The notes under the pieces are model-generated. The model saw only the letters and a program-made list of their open reading frames with translations. It ran no database searches and was not told the origin of the DNA. 64,000 nt of DNA from an uncultured Lentisphaerota bacterium (lineage in GTDB: Bacteria > Verrucomicrobiota > Kiritimatiellia > CAIQIC01): the NCBI GenBank assembly GCA_903889245.1, contig CAISWQ010000065.1, forward strand, positions 100,058-164,057. The letters run 5' to 3'. The translations under genes were made by a program, and so were the position numbers. Below are positions 1 to 14,086 of this stretch, in pieces. The stretch's first letter is position 1. The number at the start of each line of letters is the position of its first letter.

Positions 1-2200
1 CCTTGTGACGCTTGGTGATCTCAAGGTGGTCGAGGGCCTCTGCTCGCGCAGCCATTTGACTGAACTGGGCGCCAACACGCCGGGCTTCGGCTTCCGCCAT
101 GAAGTCGAAGGGTGTGCGACCCAAAACCTCGGCCGGCGTATAGCCCAACAGGCTCTGTATTTGTGGACTGCAATAGGTGTAGCGTGCGGCAGCGTCAATT
201 TCCCAAATCCAGTCGAAGGAGGTTTCCACCAAGCTGCGATAGCGCTCCTCACTATTGCGCAGCTGTTGCTCCATGCGTTTGCGTTCGGTGATGTCGCGGC
301 ACACCGAAAGGATCCGGGCATCATCACCACACCCCACAACCGTGGCGTTAATTTCGACGGGAGTGATGTGCCCTTCCGGACCAATGTAATCAACTTCCAG
401 ATTCCTGACGAAGCCTTGCCGGACGCATTTTTCAACCTCGACGGCATTCCTCGCCAGATCGTGGGGGGCGGTCCAGTCTGTGACGGTGCGCCCAATAATC
501 GCCTCCAGTGTACGATGGCCTGTAAGCCGGACGTATTCTTGATTCGCATCAACAACCTTGCCGCGCGCATCCAGAATAAGAAAGCCGGTGTTGGTTGTCT
601 CAACCAAAGCCCGGTATTTTTCCTCACTCTGCTGTAACGCTTCCTGTGCCTGCCGGCGCTCGGTAATGTCGCGGCAGACACAAAAGATTAATTTCTGTCC
701 CCCCAACACAGCCCCGTTGGTGCTGACCTCCACGTCCAAGGCGGTGCCATCCTTGCGCCGATGCCGTGTTTCAAAATGAGCGCCCTTGGCATCCACGAGA
801 CGGAGCATCTCTTGTAATTGCGCGCGGCTCCATTGCAAATCCCAATCCCAGACATACAGTTGCCGGATTTCCTCGGGTGTATAGCCCAGCATCTCTGCGT
901 AGCGCTGATTGGCCTCAAAGACCTTGCCCTCCTGATCAAGGACAACGATGCCGTCCCGCGATTGTTCAACCAGAATACGCCGCCGGACGGTTTCCGCCAT
1001 CAAGGCCGTTTCCGCCTGTTTGCGCGTGGTAACATCCCGGAAACTCCACACGCGCCCCACCGCGACTTCGCCAAGGCGCTGCGGCCGGGAATAGCGTTCA
1101 AAAATACGGCCATCCTTGAACCGCAACTCATCCCACGAACTGCTCTCCGGTGTGTGATAAAGGTCCTGAACCTTGGCGAGAAACGCCTCCGGTTCCTGTA
1201 ACTGCTCCAGCACAAACTGGAGCAAGCGGGCGTCATCCCGCGTATCCGCCAGAGCTTGAGGGATGCGCCATAGTTCAAGAAATCGCTGGTTGAAACTGGT
1301 CACCTTGCCGGCGGTATCCACCACCAACAGGCCATCGGCCGTGGATTCCAGCGCCGCTGTCAGTAACGAATGCGAGCGTTGTAATTCCTGCTCGTTCTGC
1401 TTGCGGATGGTGATATCACGGGCGACACCCAGAAGGGCAAACGGCTGTCCATCGCGATAGACAAGCGAAGCCAGGGTCTCAATGGATACCGTCGTGCCAT
1501 CTTTGCGGCGCACACAAAACTCTGTCGGTTTGTTTTGGGCACCGTTGGTGCGCACTTCCATCACGGCCTGTAGCGCCCGCGGGAGCTGGTCTATGGATAA
1601 AAGCGAGGCAAAGGACAGCTTGGCGATCTCGTCGCGCTGATACCCCATCAAGTCCAGTGCGGCCTGGTTGGCGTCCAGAAAGTGCCCCTGAAAATCCGCC
1701 AGGAAGACACTGTCGCGGGAGCGTTCAAACAAGGCCCGGTAGTGCTCTTCGCTCTCCTTGAGCGCGTGTGTCCGTTGAGCAAGGAGCCCTTCCAATTTCT
1801 CCCGTTGCGTTTCTTCCGCCTCCCACCAACGGAACAGGGCCTTGATCTGCAACACCAGTTCGGCCGGCTCGAAAGGCTTGAGCAGATAATTATCGGCCCC
1901 ACTCTCAATGCCGCGGATACGATCCTTCGCCTCCATCCACACTCCAGAAACCATCAGGATGTGAGTATTGGCTGTGGCCGCTTCGGCGCGAATACGGCGG
2001 CAGACCTCAAAGCCATTCAGGTCCGGAAGCTTGACGTCCAACACCACCACCCCGGGCTTCTCGGATTGTGCGAGGCGCAGACCGCGTTCCCCATCGAGCG
2101 CTGTAACCACCCGGACTTCCGGCAGACTGTGCCGGCAAATCGAAGCAATCAAACCCACCATCCGCTCATCATCATCAATCACCAGCAAAACCCGTTTCAT
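1..2200 (-). CDS. Response-regulator receiver + multi-PAS sensory protein (C-terminus beyond window)
   Basis: Signalling protein, cut by the left window edge after 733 codons. I translated it by hand; the frame stays open to base 1. It opens with a CheY-like receiver (residues 1-120; VLLVIDDDE acidic pocket, phospho-acceptor D55 in VVVLDVKLPD, K108 in LLKPF). At least five PAS domains follow, starting near residues 148, 273, 398, 525 and 645, separated by ITERK/ITIRKQ-type linkers. A histidine kinase or GGDEF output would be expected beyond the edge but is not visible. The ATG at 2200 is preceded by GAGGG at good spacing. It lies downstream of a hybrid kinase on the same strand, 182 bp away across a palindrome pair, so the two may form one phosphorelay (inference). 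Confidence 0.88.
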   Translation of the reverse strand, partial: MKRVLLVIDDDERMVGLIASICRHSLPEVRVVTALDGERGLRLAQSEKPGVVVLDVKLPDLNGFEVCRRIRAEAATANTHILMVSGVWMEAKDRIRGIESGADNYLLKPFEPAELVLQIKALFRWWEAEETQREKLEGLLAQRTHALKESEEHYRALFERSRDSVFLADFQGHFLDANQAALDLMGYQRDEIAKLSFASLLSIDQLPRALQAVMEVRTNGAQNKPTEFCVRRKDGTTVSIETLASLVYRDGQPFALLGVARDITIRKQNEQELQRSHSLLTAALESTADGLLVVDTAGKVTSFNQRFLELWRIPQALADTRDDARLLQFVLEQLQEPEAFLAKVQDLYHTPESSSWDELRFKDGRIFERYSRPQRLGEVAVGRVWSFRDVTTRKQAETALMAETVRRRILVEQSRDGIVVLDQEGKVFEANQRYAEMLGYTPEEIRQLYVWDWDLQWSRAQLQEMLRLVDAKGAHFETRHRRKDGTALDVEVSTNGAVLGGQKLIFCVCRDITERRQAQEALQQSEEKYRALVETTNTGFLILDARGKVVDANQEYVRLTGHRTLEAIIGRTVTDWTAPHDLARNAVEVEKCVRQGFVRNLEVDYIGPEGHITPVEINATVVGCGDDARILSVCRDITERKRMEQQLRNSEERYRSLVETSFDWIWEIDAAARYTYCSPQIQSLLGYTPAEVLGRTPFDFMAEAEARRVGAQFSQMAARAEALDHLEITKRHK

Positions 2201-2332
2201 GGTTCGCCCTCTGTCCTGCTCTTTCACCAAAGCAAGATTAGAACCAATTCCTGCCGACGAAAAGGAATTTCTGCCCCACCCTGGCCCACGGATCAACCTG
2301 CTCTACGTACGAGCCCCCAGTCGCAGGAACTG

Positions 2333-2381
2333 TTTCCCAAGGCTTGGAAAATTCCCGGCGCGATTTTCCAAGCCCCGGAAA
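2333..2381. repeat. Phased palindrome array, 2 copies
   Basis: Two copies of the TTTTCCAAGSCTTGGAAAA family (2333-2351 and 2364-2381), centres 2342 and 2373, 31 bp apart. The second ends one base before the stop codon of the hybrid kinase. The array lies 133-181 bp upstream of the receiver-PAS gene. The second copy has a damaged right arm (CCGG instead of TTGG). Confidence 0.9.
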
Positions 2382-2382
2382 C

Positions 2383-5124
2383 TCACGCGTGCGCTGCCGG
2401 GCGGGCATCGAGGATGGCGCGGATGGCCTGCAAAAGTTCGGCGGCGGGATAGGGCTTTTGCAGGAAGCGGTATTTCTTGTCGGCGATGACTTGCCAGCGG
2501 GAGCGTTCGTCGGTGTAGCCGCTGCACAGCAGCACGGCGAGGCCGGGTTTTTGCTGGAGCAGTTGCTCCACGCTGGTGATGCCGTTCTGGTCGGGCAGGA
2601 CCACGTCGCTGAAGACAAGCTCAAAGCGGCCTTCCTCCTGCGCGAAGAGGGCGCGGCCCTCGCCGGCGGTGGCGGCGGCGCGCACCACATAGCCGGCGGC
2701 GCGCAACACGTGCTCGGCCAGCCGGCGGACTTCGGGTTCATCCTCGATCAGCAGGATGCGTTCGCCGTGGCCGCGCGGCGGCGGCGGCGTGGGCGGCGGC
2801 ACAGCGGGACGTTCCCCCGCCTCGGTGCAGAGGGGCAGATAGAGTTTGAAGGCGGAGCCGTGCCCGAGCTGGCTATAGACATTGATCCAGCCGTTGTGCT
2901 GCTGGGCGATGCCGTAGATCACCGAGAGGCCCAGCCCCGTGCCCTGGCCCGGTCCCTTCGTGCTGAAAAACGGCTCGAAGATGCGCGGCAGCACAGCGGG
3001 CGCGATGCCCGTGCCGGTGTCGGCCACCGTCAGGCGGACAAACCGGCCGGCCCGCGCGTCGGGGATATACGGGACATCCTCCGCCATCAGCGTGACACCG
3101 GCGGTGGTGATGGTGATGCGGCCACCCTGCGGCATCGCATCGCGCGCGTTCACCGCGAGGTTCATGATGATCTGTTCGATCTGCCCGGAGTCGGCCTTGA
3201 CGCGCGGCAGGTCGGCGCCCAATTCGGTGACCAACTGGATGTCCTCCCCCAGCAGGCGGTGGAGCATCTTGTGCATGTTGCTGACGACCTCGTTGAGGTC
3301 GAGCACGGTGGGCTGGATCATCTGGCGGCGGCTGAAGGCGAGCAACTGGCGCGTCAGGCCCGCCGCGCGTTCGGCGGCCTTCTGGATCTCCAGCAACTCA
3401 CCATGATGCCGGCTGGCGCCGGGCGTATCGCCCAACAGGATTTCCGTGAAACCGAGAATGGACTGCAGGATGTTGTTGAAATCGTGCGCCACGCCGCCGG
3501 CGAGCTGGCCCACGGCTTCCATTTTCTGCGCCTGTTGCACCTGCGACTCCAGCCGCTTGCGCTCGGTGACGTTGCGCAGTACGCCCTCGGTCGCCACCAG
3601 CCGCTCGCCTTCATAGACGGCAATCCAGTGGTCCTCCATGCACAGCAGCGTCCCATCCTGTGCGCGCCACCAAGCCTCCCAGCGGTCGGTCAGGTTGAGG
3701 TTGTGCGGCGACTGCAACGCGTCCATGAATTTTTCCTGCTCGGCGAACTGGTTGTCCTGAATCACCTGGGCGAGAAACGCGCGCCGCCCGCCCCCGCGCC
3801 GGACATCCGCCAGCGTATAGCCCAGCAGTTGCTGGAACGCCGGGCTGACGTAGAGGAATTCCCGCGTCTGCGCGTCCACGCTGTAGAGGATGTCGTCAAT
3901 ATTCGCGGCGATGCGCCGGAATTTTTCCTCGCTCGCGCGCAACGCCTGTTCGGCGAGTTTGCGCTCGGTGATGTCCACCGCCACCCCCAACACCGCGCGC
4001 TCCGTCGCGCCCGGCGGAGTAAAAGCCGCCTTGTAGGTTTGCAGCCAGTGTACGCTGCCATCCGCATAGGTGAGGGGTTCCTCGGCGATGAACTTCGGCT
4101 GCCCCGTGGCGAGGACCTCCTGGTCATCCTTGAGGAAGGCGCGCGTGTGCTCCTGGTTGGGCGCGATCTCCAGTTCCAGGCGCCCCACCAAGTCGCGTGG
4201 TTCCCGGCGGTAGCAGGCCGCGGCGGCGCGGTTGACAAAGAGATAACGGCCCTCGCGATCCTTGGCAAAGATGTGGTGCGGCACCAGGTCCATCACCTCG
4301 CGCAGCAACTGCTCGTTCTCGCGCAACGCCTTTTCCGCCTGCCGGCGCGCGGTGATGTCGTGCGACCAGATCACCAGCCGTTGCAACTCCCCCGCCGGCC
4401 CCATGAGCGGCTTGGCTCGCGCCTCGAGCCAGAGCCAGCGCCCATCCTTGCAGCGTATGCGATGTTCCAGCAACGTCGTCTGCCCCACCCGGTTGGACGC
4501 GCGCGCCGCCTGGATCGCCGGCCGGTCATCCGGGTGCAACCGCGCGTCCCACGGGCTGTGCTCCAAGTCCGCCGGCGTCCAGCCGGTCGCGCGATAGTAG
4601 GACGGGCTGATGAACAGCCGGCGTTCCTCCGCGTCGTGGACCGACACAAAATCCTCGGTGTGTTCCGCGAGCAACCGGTAGTGTTCCTCGGTGAGGCGTA
4701 ACACCGCCGCGGCTTCCTCGCGTTCCATCAACGTGCGCTCCAGCCGCCGCCGCGCGCGGTGCAGCCCCTCCACCAACACGCTGAGCGCCAGCCCGCTCGC
4801 CAGCAGCATCGTCCACTGAAACACATCATGCTCCTGGGCAATACCCAGGCCCGGCGGTGGCACCAGAAAATAATCCGCACTCAAGGCGGCCAGCAAGGTC
4901 GCCAGCAGCCCCGGCCCCAAGCCGCCGAGGTAGGCGCTCAAGATGATGGGCAGCACAAAGAGAATCAACAGCGGCCGCTCGCCAAACACCACGCCCAGTT
5001 GCAGCCGCAACCAGAGGGTGAACAGCACGGCCACCACGGCCACCGCATAGGGCCAGGTGCGCGACCGCGCAATGAACCCGGCAGGCATCCCCGCGTCATC
5101 AGAGGTTGGCCGTCCACTGTGCAT
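2383..5124 (-). CDS. Membrane-bound hybrid sensor histidine kinase (DUF4118-PAS3-HisKA-HATPase-REC)
   Basis: 913-residue sensor kinase. A four-helix DUF4118-like membrane region (about 24-120) is followed by three PAS domains (about 150-265, 275-390, 400-525). Next come HisKA with phospho-His H547 in VAHDFNNIL, an HATPase domain (N-box NLAVNARDAM about 655-664, GTGIAP, FEPFFSTK, GTGLGLS), and a C-terminal receiver with D840 (FSDVVLPD) and K890. The reading frame stays open upstream through unrelated DNA; I place the start at 5124 because GGAG sits 5 nt ahead and the membrane domain begins shortly after. A start at 5088 is possible. The hybrid layout suggests phosphotransfer to its own receiver and perhaps to the receiver-PAS protein downstream. 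The stimulus is unknown. Confidence 0.9.
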   Translation of the reverse strand: MHSGRPTSDDAGMPAGFIARSRTWPYAVAVVAVLFTLWLRLQLGVVFGERPLLILFVLPIILSAYLGGLGPGLLATLLAALSADYFLVPPPGLGIAQEHDVFQWTMLLASGLALSVLVEGLHRARRRLERTLMEREEAAAVLRLTEEHYRLLAEHTEDFVSVHDAEERRLFISPSYYRATGWTPADLEHSPWDARLHPDDRPAIQAARASNRVGQTTLLEHRIRCKDGRWLWLEARAKPLMGPAGELQRLVIWSHDITARRQAEKALRENEQLLREVMDLVPHHIFAKDREGRYLFVNRAAAACYRREPRDLVGRLELEIAPNQEHTRAFLKDDQEVLATGQPKFIAEEPLTYADGSVHWLQTYKAAFTPPGATERAVLGVAVDITERKLAEQALRASEEKFRRIAANIDDILYSVDAQTREFLYVSPAFQQLLGYTLADVRRGGGRRAFLAQVIQDNQFAEQEKFMDALQSPHNLNLTDRWEAWWRAQDGTLLCMEDHWIAVYEGERLVATEGVLRNVTERKRLESQVQQAQKMEAVGQLAGGVAHDFNNILQSILGFTEILLGDTPGASRHHGELLEIQKAAERAAGLTRQLLAFSRRQMIQPTVLDLNEVVSNMHKMLHRLLGEDIQLVTELGADLPRVKADSGQIEQIIMNLAVNARDAMPQGGRITITTAGVTLMAEDVPYIPDARAGRFVRLTVADTGTGIAPAVLPRIFEPFFSTKGPGQGTGLGLSVIYGIAQQHNGWINVYSQLGHGSAFKLYLPLCTEAGERPAVPPPTPPPPRGHGERILLIEDEPEVRRLAEHVLRAAGYVVRAAATAGEGRALFAQEEGRFELVFSDVVLPDQNGITSVEQLLQQKPGLAVLLCSGYTDERSRWQVIADKKYRFLQKPYPAAELLQAIRAILDARPAAHA

Positions 5125-5273
5125 CGAGACTCCAGTCCACACGTGACCGCGCGGCACTCTAGTCCCGCCGTACAGCCAGCGCAACGCTGTAATCCCAACA
5201 GGCTTTCTTCCGGGCATGGCCACTGCTTCAAGCATCACGGGTGCGCCACAGCTCGCCGCGCGAGGACGAAACG

Positions 5274-5555
5274 ATGCAACAAGATGTGTTGAGAGAGGCC
5301 CGAACGGCCACAACCCAATGTCCCAACGCCTGCGCCTGCCTGGAGACCGGACGCTGCGGCCAGCAGCCCCTCTGCGCGGGTGATCGCCTGCTCTCGGATC
5401 GGGTGCTGTGTATCCATGCGGAAGCGAAACGCGCCTGTCCCTATCAACTACACTTCCCCTATGCGCAGTTTTGCATCTGTCCCCTGCGCGTGGCGCTCTG
5501 GCGGGAATTCGGCAACCACTGGCTCGGGACCAGGCTGCCCCACGAGCGACGCTAG
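5274..5555 (+). CDS. Small Cys-rich protein, unknown function
   Basis: 93 residues with ten cysteines in spaced groups (CPNACAC, CGQQPLC, CIHAEAKRAC, CIC), which suggests metal binding or a redox or structural role. No signal peptide or membrane segment is visible, so it is probably cytoplasmic. The ATG at 5274 is preceded by GAGGA at 7 nt spacing, better than the upstream ATG at 5241. It is transcribed away from the hybrid kinase, in a 149-bp divergent gap. I do not recognise a named family. Codon use fits the surrounding genes, and the dense cysteine pattern argues against a chance frame. Confidence 0.6.
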   Translation: MQQDVLREARTATTQCPNACACLETGRCGQQPLCAGDRLLSDRVLCIHAEAKRACPYQLHFPYAQFCICPLRVALWREFGNHWLGTRLPHERR

Positions 5556-5569
5556 GCCGTCCCTCCGGC

Positions 5570-6241
5570 TCATTGCCAGCGCGCCGGCTGGGCACTGCGG
5601 GCCAGACGGCTCCACTTCCGGTAATACCAAGCCAGCGCCACCGCCAACAGAAACAAACCCAGTATGTGGGGCTCCGGGACCACCGTGACCTCGGCCAGTT
5701 CAAACGAGGTTCCATAGTGGCCAGCCCACCCCCGGTTGTCCTGGCCGCCGTCCGTATAGACAACATAGCGGACCCCGGACGCATAATCGCTGAACGTGGT
5801 ACCGACCCAGTCATAGTTCCAGTTGAAACTGGAACCTTCAACGATGGGATCGGACTGCGAGCCAAGCTGGAAGTTGGTGATGACGGTGTGCCCGGCATCC
5901 TGCAAGGAGACGTCCAGAAAATACAGCCCACCCCAATACGTGTTCTTGTACACGCCAACCCGGATGTCGGGCGAGGCCTCCAATTCGGCAGTTGTGAGCC
6001 CCTTGGCCAGCAAATCCACGGTCTGTGACCGGATATCCCACTCATGGGACGTGTAGAAAACACCTGCATTGACCGCCCAACCGTCGCCGCCATTGGCGGT
6101 CACCGTCCAACCGTTCATATTGGAGGCCGTCAGGTCCGAGTTGGTCAGCAGGTTCACGCCGATCACATCGGCGCGAGAGGCCGTCAGCCCTCCCCACCAC
6201 GCCAGCAGACCTGCGACTATGATAGGGCTGCGTATGTTCAT
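5570..6241 (-). CDS. PEP-CTERM-anchored secreted protein
   Basis: 223 residues. An N-terminal signal peptide (about 1-26, ending near SRADV) precedes a beta-rich domain of the kind 'NLLTNSDLTASNMNGW', and a C-terminal sorting signal (VPEP, hydrophobic helix, then WYYRKWSR). PEP-CTERM proteins are exported, processed by an exosortase and linked to the cell surface or exopolysaccharide. The central domain resembles the jelly-roll-like modules common in such proteins, but I cannot name a ligand. The ATG at 6241 has AAGGAA upstream at good spacing. No exosortase gene is visible in this window. Confidence 0.82.
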   Translation of the reverse strand: MNIRSPIIVAGLLAWWGGLTASRADVIGVNLLTNSDLTASNMNGWTVTANGGDGWAVNAGVFYTSHEWDIRSQTVDLLAKGLTTAELEASPDIRVGVYKNTYWGGLYFLDVSLQDAGHTVITNFQLGSQSDPIVEGSSFNWNYDWVGTTFSDYASGVRYVVYTDGGQDNRGWAGHYGTSFELAEVTVVPEPHILGLFLLAVALAWYYRKWSRLARSAQPARWQ

Positions 6242-6459
6242 GTGCGTTCCTTTTGGTTGTCTGCAAAGTTGGCCTGCCACGCTGAAGCAACCGCGAAACA
6301 CGCCCACTCTGCCGTCCCACATCTATACCTTTCCGATGCACGCACTCTGACAAGCAGTTGCTTTGGGAGCAAGGCCGCATCTACCAATCCACGGGATGAA
6401 GTATACGAAGCGGCAGGAAAGGCCGGTGAAAAGAGCCCTGGCCCAAACACCGGGCCGGC

Positions 6460-6538
6460 TTTCCAAGGCTTGGGGGAGACGTGCAGATTTTCCAACCCTT
6501 GGGAAAACCGGGCCGATCCTCTTCCAATCCTTGGAAAG
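6460..6538. repeat. Phased palindrome array, 3 copies
   Basis: Copies centred at 6468, 6497 and 6529 (intervals 29 and 32 bp). Centres are GGC, CCC and TCC. The last copy ends at the base before the gyrA stop codon (6539). On the other side the array lies 219-297 bp upstream of the PEP-CTERM gene. The first copy has a weakened right arm (TTGGGGG). Confidence 0.88.
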
Positions 6539-9031
<2,493 letters not shown>

Positions 9032-9054
9032 GATGTGAAATTCCGGGTGTCTGA

Positions 9055-11631
<2,577 letters not shown>

Positions 11632-11651
11632 TCAAGGCGTAACGCGTTATA

Positions 11652-11734
11652 TTTCCAAGGCTTGGAAAAGCGTCCGCAAGTATTTTCCAAGCCTTGGGAA
11701 AACCGTGCCGCCGGGCTTCCAATCCTTGGAAAAG
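11652..11734. repeat. Phased palindrome array, 3 copies
   Basis: Centres 11660, 11692 and 11724, both intervals 32 bp; centre triplets GGC, GCC, TCC. It lies in the divergent gap between gyrB (start about 100 bp left) and gluQ (start about 114 bp right), so it could influence either promoter. An AT-rich segment with near-palindromes (AACGCGTTATATTT) sits between the array and gyrB. Confidence 0.92.
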
Positions 11735-11847
11735 CGCTCCTCTTCCAGCGCCATATATTGTGGCCCGACCGAGCCTCCACCACAAGCCGGGTGCGCCGCT
11801 TTTTTGCGGACTTTTGCAACTGATTTTTACCCGTTATAGTGCACCCC

Positions 11848-12708
11848 ATGACGACCATCGGATGCGAAAAAACTTATCGCGGCCGGCTCGCGCCGACGCC
11901 AACCGGCTGCCTGCATCTCGGTCACGCGCGGACTTTTTGGATCGCCCAGCAACGGGCTCGCGAAGCCGGTGGCAAGTTGGTTTTGCGGATCGAAGACATT
12001 GATCTCGCGCGTTGTAAACCGGCGTTCGCCAGCGCCCTGATCGAAGACCTGCGCTGGTTTGGTTTCGCGTGGGACGAGGGTCCGGATGTGGGCGGGCCGT
12101 TTGGCTCCTACACGCAGAGCGAGCGCCGGAATTTTCATCTCGAGATCTGGCGGCATCTGCTGGAAGAAAAATGGACTTATCCTTCCGCGCATTCGCGCAA
12201 GGATCTCGAACATGCGCCACGCGCTCCGCACGAAGGCGAGGCGGAAACGATTTTCCCCTCGCATTGGCGGCCCGCGCCGGATTCCTGGACGCCGCCTGCT
12301 ACCCCCGACGGCATCAACTGGCGCTTCCGCGTGCCGGATGGCGAGCGCATCGAATTTGTGGATGGACGCTGCGGCCCGCAGGTGTTTGAAGCCGGGCGCG
12401 ACTTCGGTGACTTCGTCATCTGGCGGCGCGACGGCGTGCCCGCCTATGAGTTCGTGGTCGCTGCCGATGATCACGCGATGGGGGTCACCGAGGTTGTGCG
12501 CGGCGAAGATCTGCTGCTCTCGACCGCGCGGCAAATTCTGATCTACCGCGCACTCGGCTGGACGCCGCCGGCTTGGTTCCACTGTCCTTTGCTGCGCGAT
12601 GCCAATGGACAGCGCCTCGCCAAGCGCACCGCCGGCCTCGCCCTGCGCGAACTCCGCGCCGCCGGCCGGACACCGGAGCAGTTGCGCGCCGCATGGCCCA
12701 CTACTTGA
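11848..12708 (+). CDS. gluQ: Glutamyl-Q tRNA(Asp) synthetase
   Basis: 286 residues. It is a truncated GluRS-like enzyme that charges glutamate onto queuosine of tRNA(Asp). A class I catalytic core is present: LAPTPTGCLHLGHARTF (HIGH signature), KLVLRIEDID, a GEDLLLSTARQ segment, and a KMSKS-like LAKRTAG. The anticodon-binding domain of true GluRS is absent, as expected. The zinc-binding cysteines of E. coli YadB are replaced (YPSAHSRKDL), so the metal site is probably lost. The ATG at 11848 is preferred over an in-frame GTG at 11839; neither has a clear Shine-Dalgarno. It is followed 46 bp later by adenosine deaminase. Confidence 0.9.
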   Translation: MTTIGCEKTYRGRLAPTPTGCLHLGHARTFWIAQQRAREAGGKLVLRIEDIDLARCKPAFASALIEDLRWFGFAWDEGPDVGGPFGSYTQSERRNFHLEIWRHLLEEKWTYPSAHSRKDLEHAPRAPHEGEAETIFPSHWRPAPDSWTPPATPDGINWRFRVPDGERIEFVDGRCGPQVFEAGRDFGDFVIWRRDGVPAYEFVVAADDHAMGVTEVVRGEDLLLSTARQILIYRALGWTPPAWFHCPLLRDANGQRLAKRTAGLALRELRAAGRTPEQLRAAWPTT

Positions 12709-12754
12709 CATCGCCCGCAATTCAGCGCAGCTTTGCACCAAACAAAGGCAAGCC

Positions 12755-13981
12755 ATGAACGCAGGTATCACGAAGGAATTCATCCGGCGCATCCCCAAGA
12801 CGGACTTGCATCTCCATCTCGATGGCTCGCTGCGTCTGCCGACGCTCATCGAGCTGGCGAAGAAGGCGCGGGTCAAGCTGCCCTCGCAAACCGGAGACGG
12901 GCTCTGCCAGTTGGTGTTCAAGAAAAACTATCGCAACCTTGGCGAATACCTGCGCGGCTTTGGCCTGACCTGTGCGGTGTTGCAGGCACCCGGGAATCTC
13001 GAGCGCGTCGCGTTTGAGCTGGCGGAGGACTGCCTGGCAGAGGGCGTGCGCTATATCGAGGTCCGTTTTGCGCCGCAATTGCACTGCCACGACAAGCTGA
13101 CGATCGAGGGCGCGGTCGCCGCCGTCTGCCGTGGGCTGGAACGCGCCCAGCGCAGTCACAATCGCAGCCGCATGGTGAAGCTCGGCGAGGACCTGCCCTT
13201 CCACTTCGGCGTCATCCTCTGCGCCTTGCGCGCGTTTACCGCCACCACTGCGCCTTACTATGCGCGGCTGTTCAACGTCATGGCTTACGCGCCGCGGCGG
13301 CAGGTCTTTGCCGCCGCCTCGCTGGAGATTGCGCGCGCCGCCGCCGAGCTCGCGCACGAGCGCGGACTGCCGGTCGTCGGCTTCGATCTCGCGGGCGAGG
13401 AGTCCGGCTATCCCGCCGAGCACCACGCCGCCGCCTACCAGCTCGCGCACCGGCACTTCATCCGCAAGACCGTCCACGCCGGCGAAGCCTATGGCCCGGA
13501 ATCCATCTTCCAGGCGATCACCGAGTGCCACGCCAACCGCATCGGCCACGGCACCTTCCTGTTCGCCGCCGACATGATCCGCAATCCCGCGGCCGGCGAT
13601 CCGCAGACCTACGTCAAGCACCTTGCCGAATACATCGCCAGCCAGCGCATCAACATCGAAGTCTGCCTGACCAGCAACCTGCAGACCGTGCCGCAGATGA
13701 AGCGGTTCCGCGACCACCCGCTCAAGCAGATGCTCGCGCACAGCCTCTCGGTCAGCATCAACACCGATAACCGGCTGGTCAGCCACACCACCATCTGCCG
13801 AGAACTGGAACTGGCGGCGACGCATTTCGGCATCCAGCGCCACGAGTTCCGCAACCTCGTCATCGCCGGCTTCAAGGGCAGCTTCTTCCCCGGCACCTAC
13901 ACCGAGAAGCGCGCCTACGTCCGCCGCGTCATTGACCGCTACGAGGCACTCGAACGCGAGCTCCTCCCGCTGGCGATGTGA
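12755..13981 (+). CDS. add: Adenosine deaminase
   Basis: 408 residues. A metal-dependent amidohydrolase-fold enzyme converting adenosine to inosine in purine salvage. Zinc ligands and catalytic motifs are visible: DLHLHLDGS at about 16-24, HAGE, RIGHGT, and SINTDNR. The last motif has Asn where many ADAs have Asp-Asp; NTDN forms occur in part of the family, so activity is plausible. A stretch of about 50 residues in the middle (SHNRSRMVKLGEDLPFHFGV...) makes it longer than typical bacterial Add (about 330-340). The ATG at 12755 has AAAGG upstream. Probably co-transcribed with gluQ. Confidence 0.88.
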   Translation: MNAGITKEFIRRIPKTDLHLHLDGSLRLPTLIELAKKARVKLPSQTGDGLCQLVFKKNYRNLGEYLRGFGLTCAVLQAPGNLERVAFELAEDCLAEGVRYIEVRFAPQLHCHDKLTIEGAVAAVCRGLERAQRSHNRSRMVKLGEDLPFHFGVILCALRAFTATTAPYYARLFNVMAYAPRRQVFAAASLEIARAAAELAHERGLPVVGFDLAGEESGYPAEHHAAAYQLAHRHFIRKTVHAGEAYGPESIFQAITECHANRIGHGTFLFAADMIRNPAAGDPQTYVKHLAEYIASQRINIEVCLTSNLQTVPQMKRFRDHPLKQMLAHSLSVSINTDNRLVSHTTICRELELAATHFGIQRHEFRNLVIAGFKGSFFPGTYTEKRAYVRRVIDRYEALERELLPLAM

Positions 13982-14086
13982 CGCCGCTTCGGGGTTGCTT
14001 GTGGGCGGGAGCTACAGCTCCCGCGTTTCACACATGGGGCTCGATGGCGCGAGAGCTGTAACTCCCGACCACAAGAGAGGTCACAC
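13982..14086. repeat. Short inverted repeats between add and UroD-like gene
   Basis: The 105-bp convergent gap carries GCGGGAGCTACAGCTCCCGC-like inverted repeats (13996-14022) and a second related arm (14048-14073, AGAGCTGTAACTCCCGACC). They could fold into hairpins and act as a bidirectional terminator, but no T-tract is present. Confidence 0.55.

Noticed and set aside
2344..4701. Long + strand open frame opposite the hybrid kinase (785 codons)
   Set aside because: It is the antisense of a protein with all kinase and receiver motifs. High GC keeps the opposite frame open; no domain is visible.
12755..13981. Adenosine deaminase inactivated by Asp to Asn in SINTDNR
   Set aside because: NTDN forms occur in part of the family and the other metal and catalytic motifs are intact.
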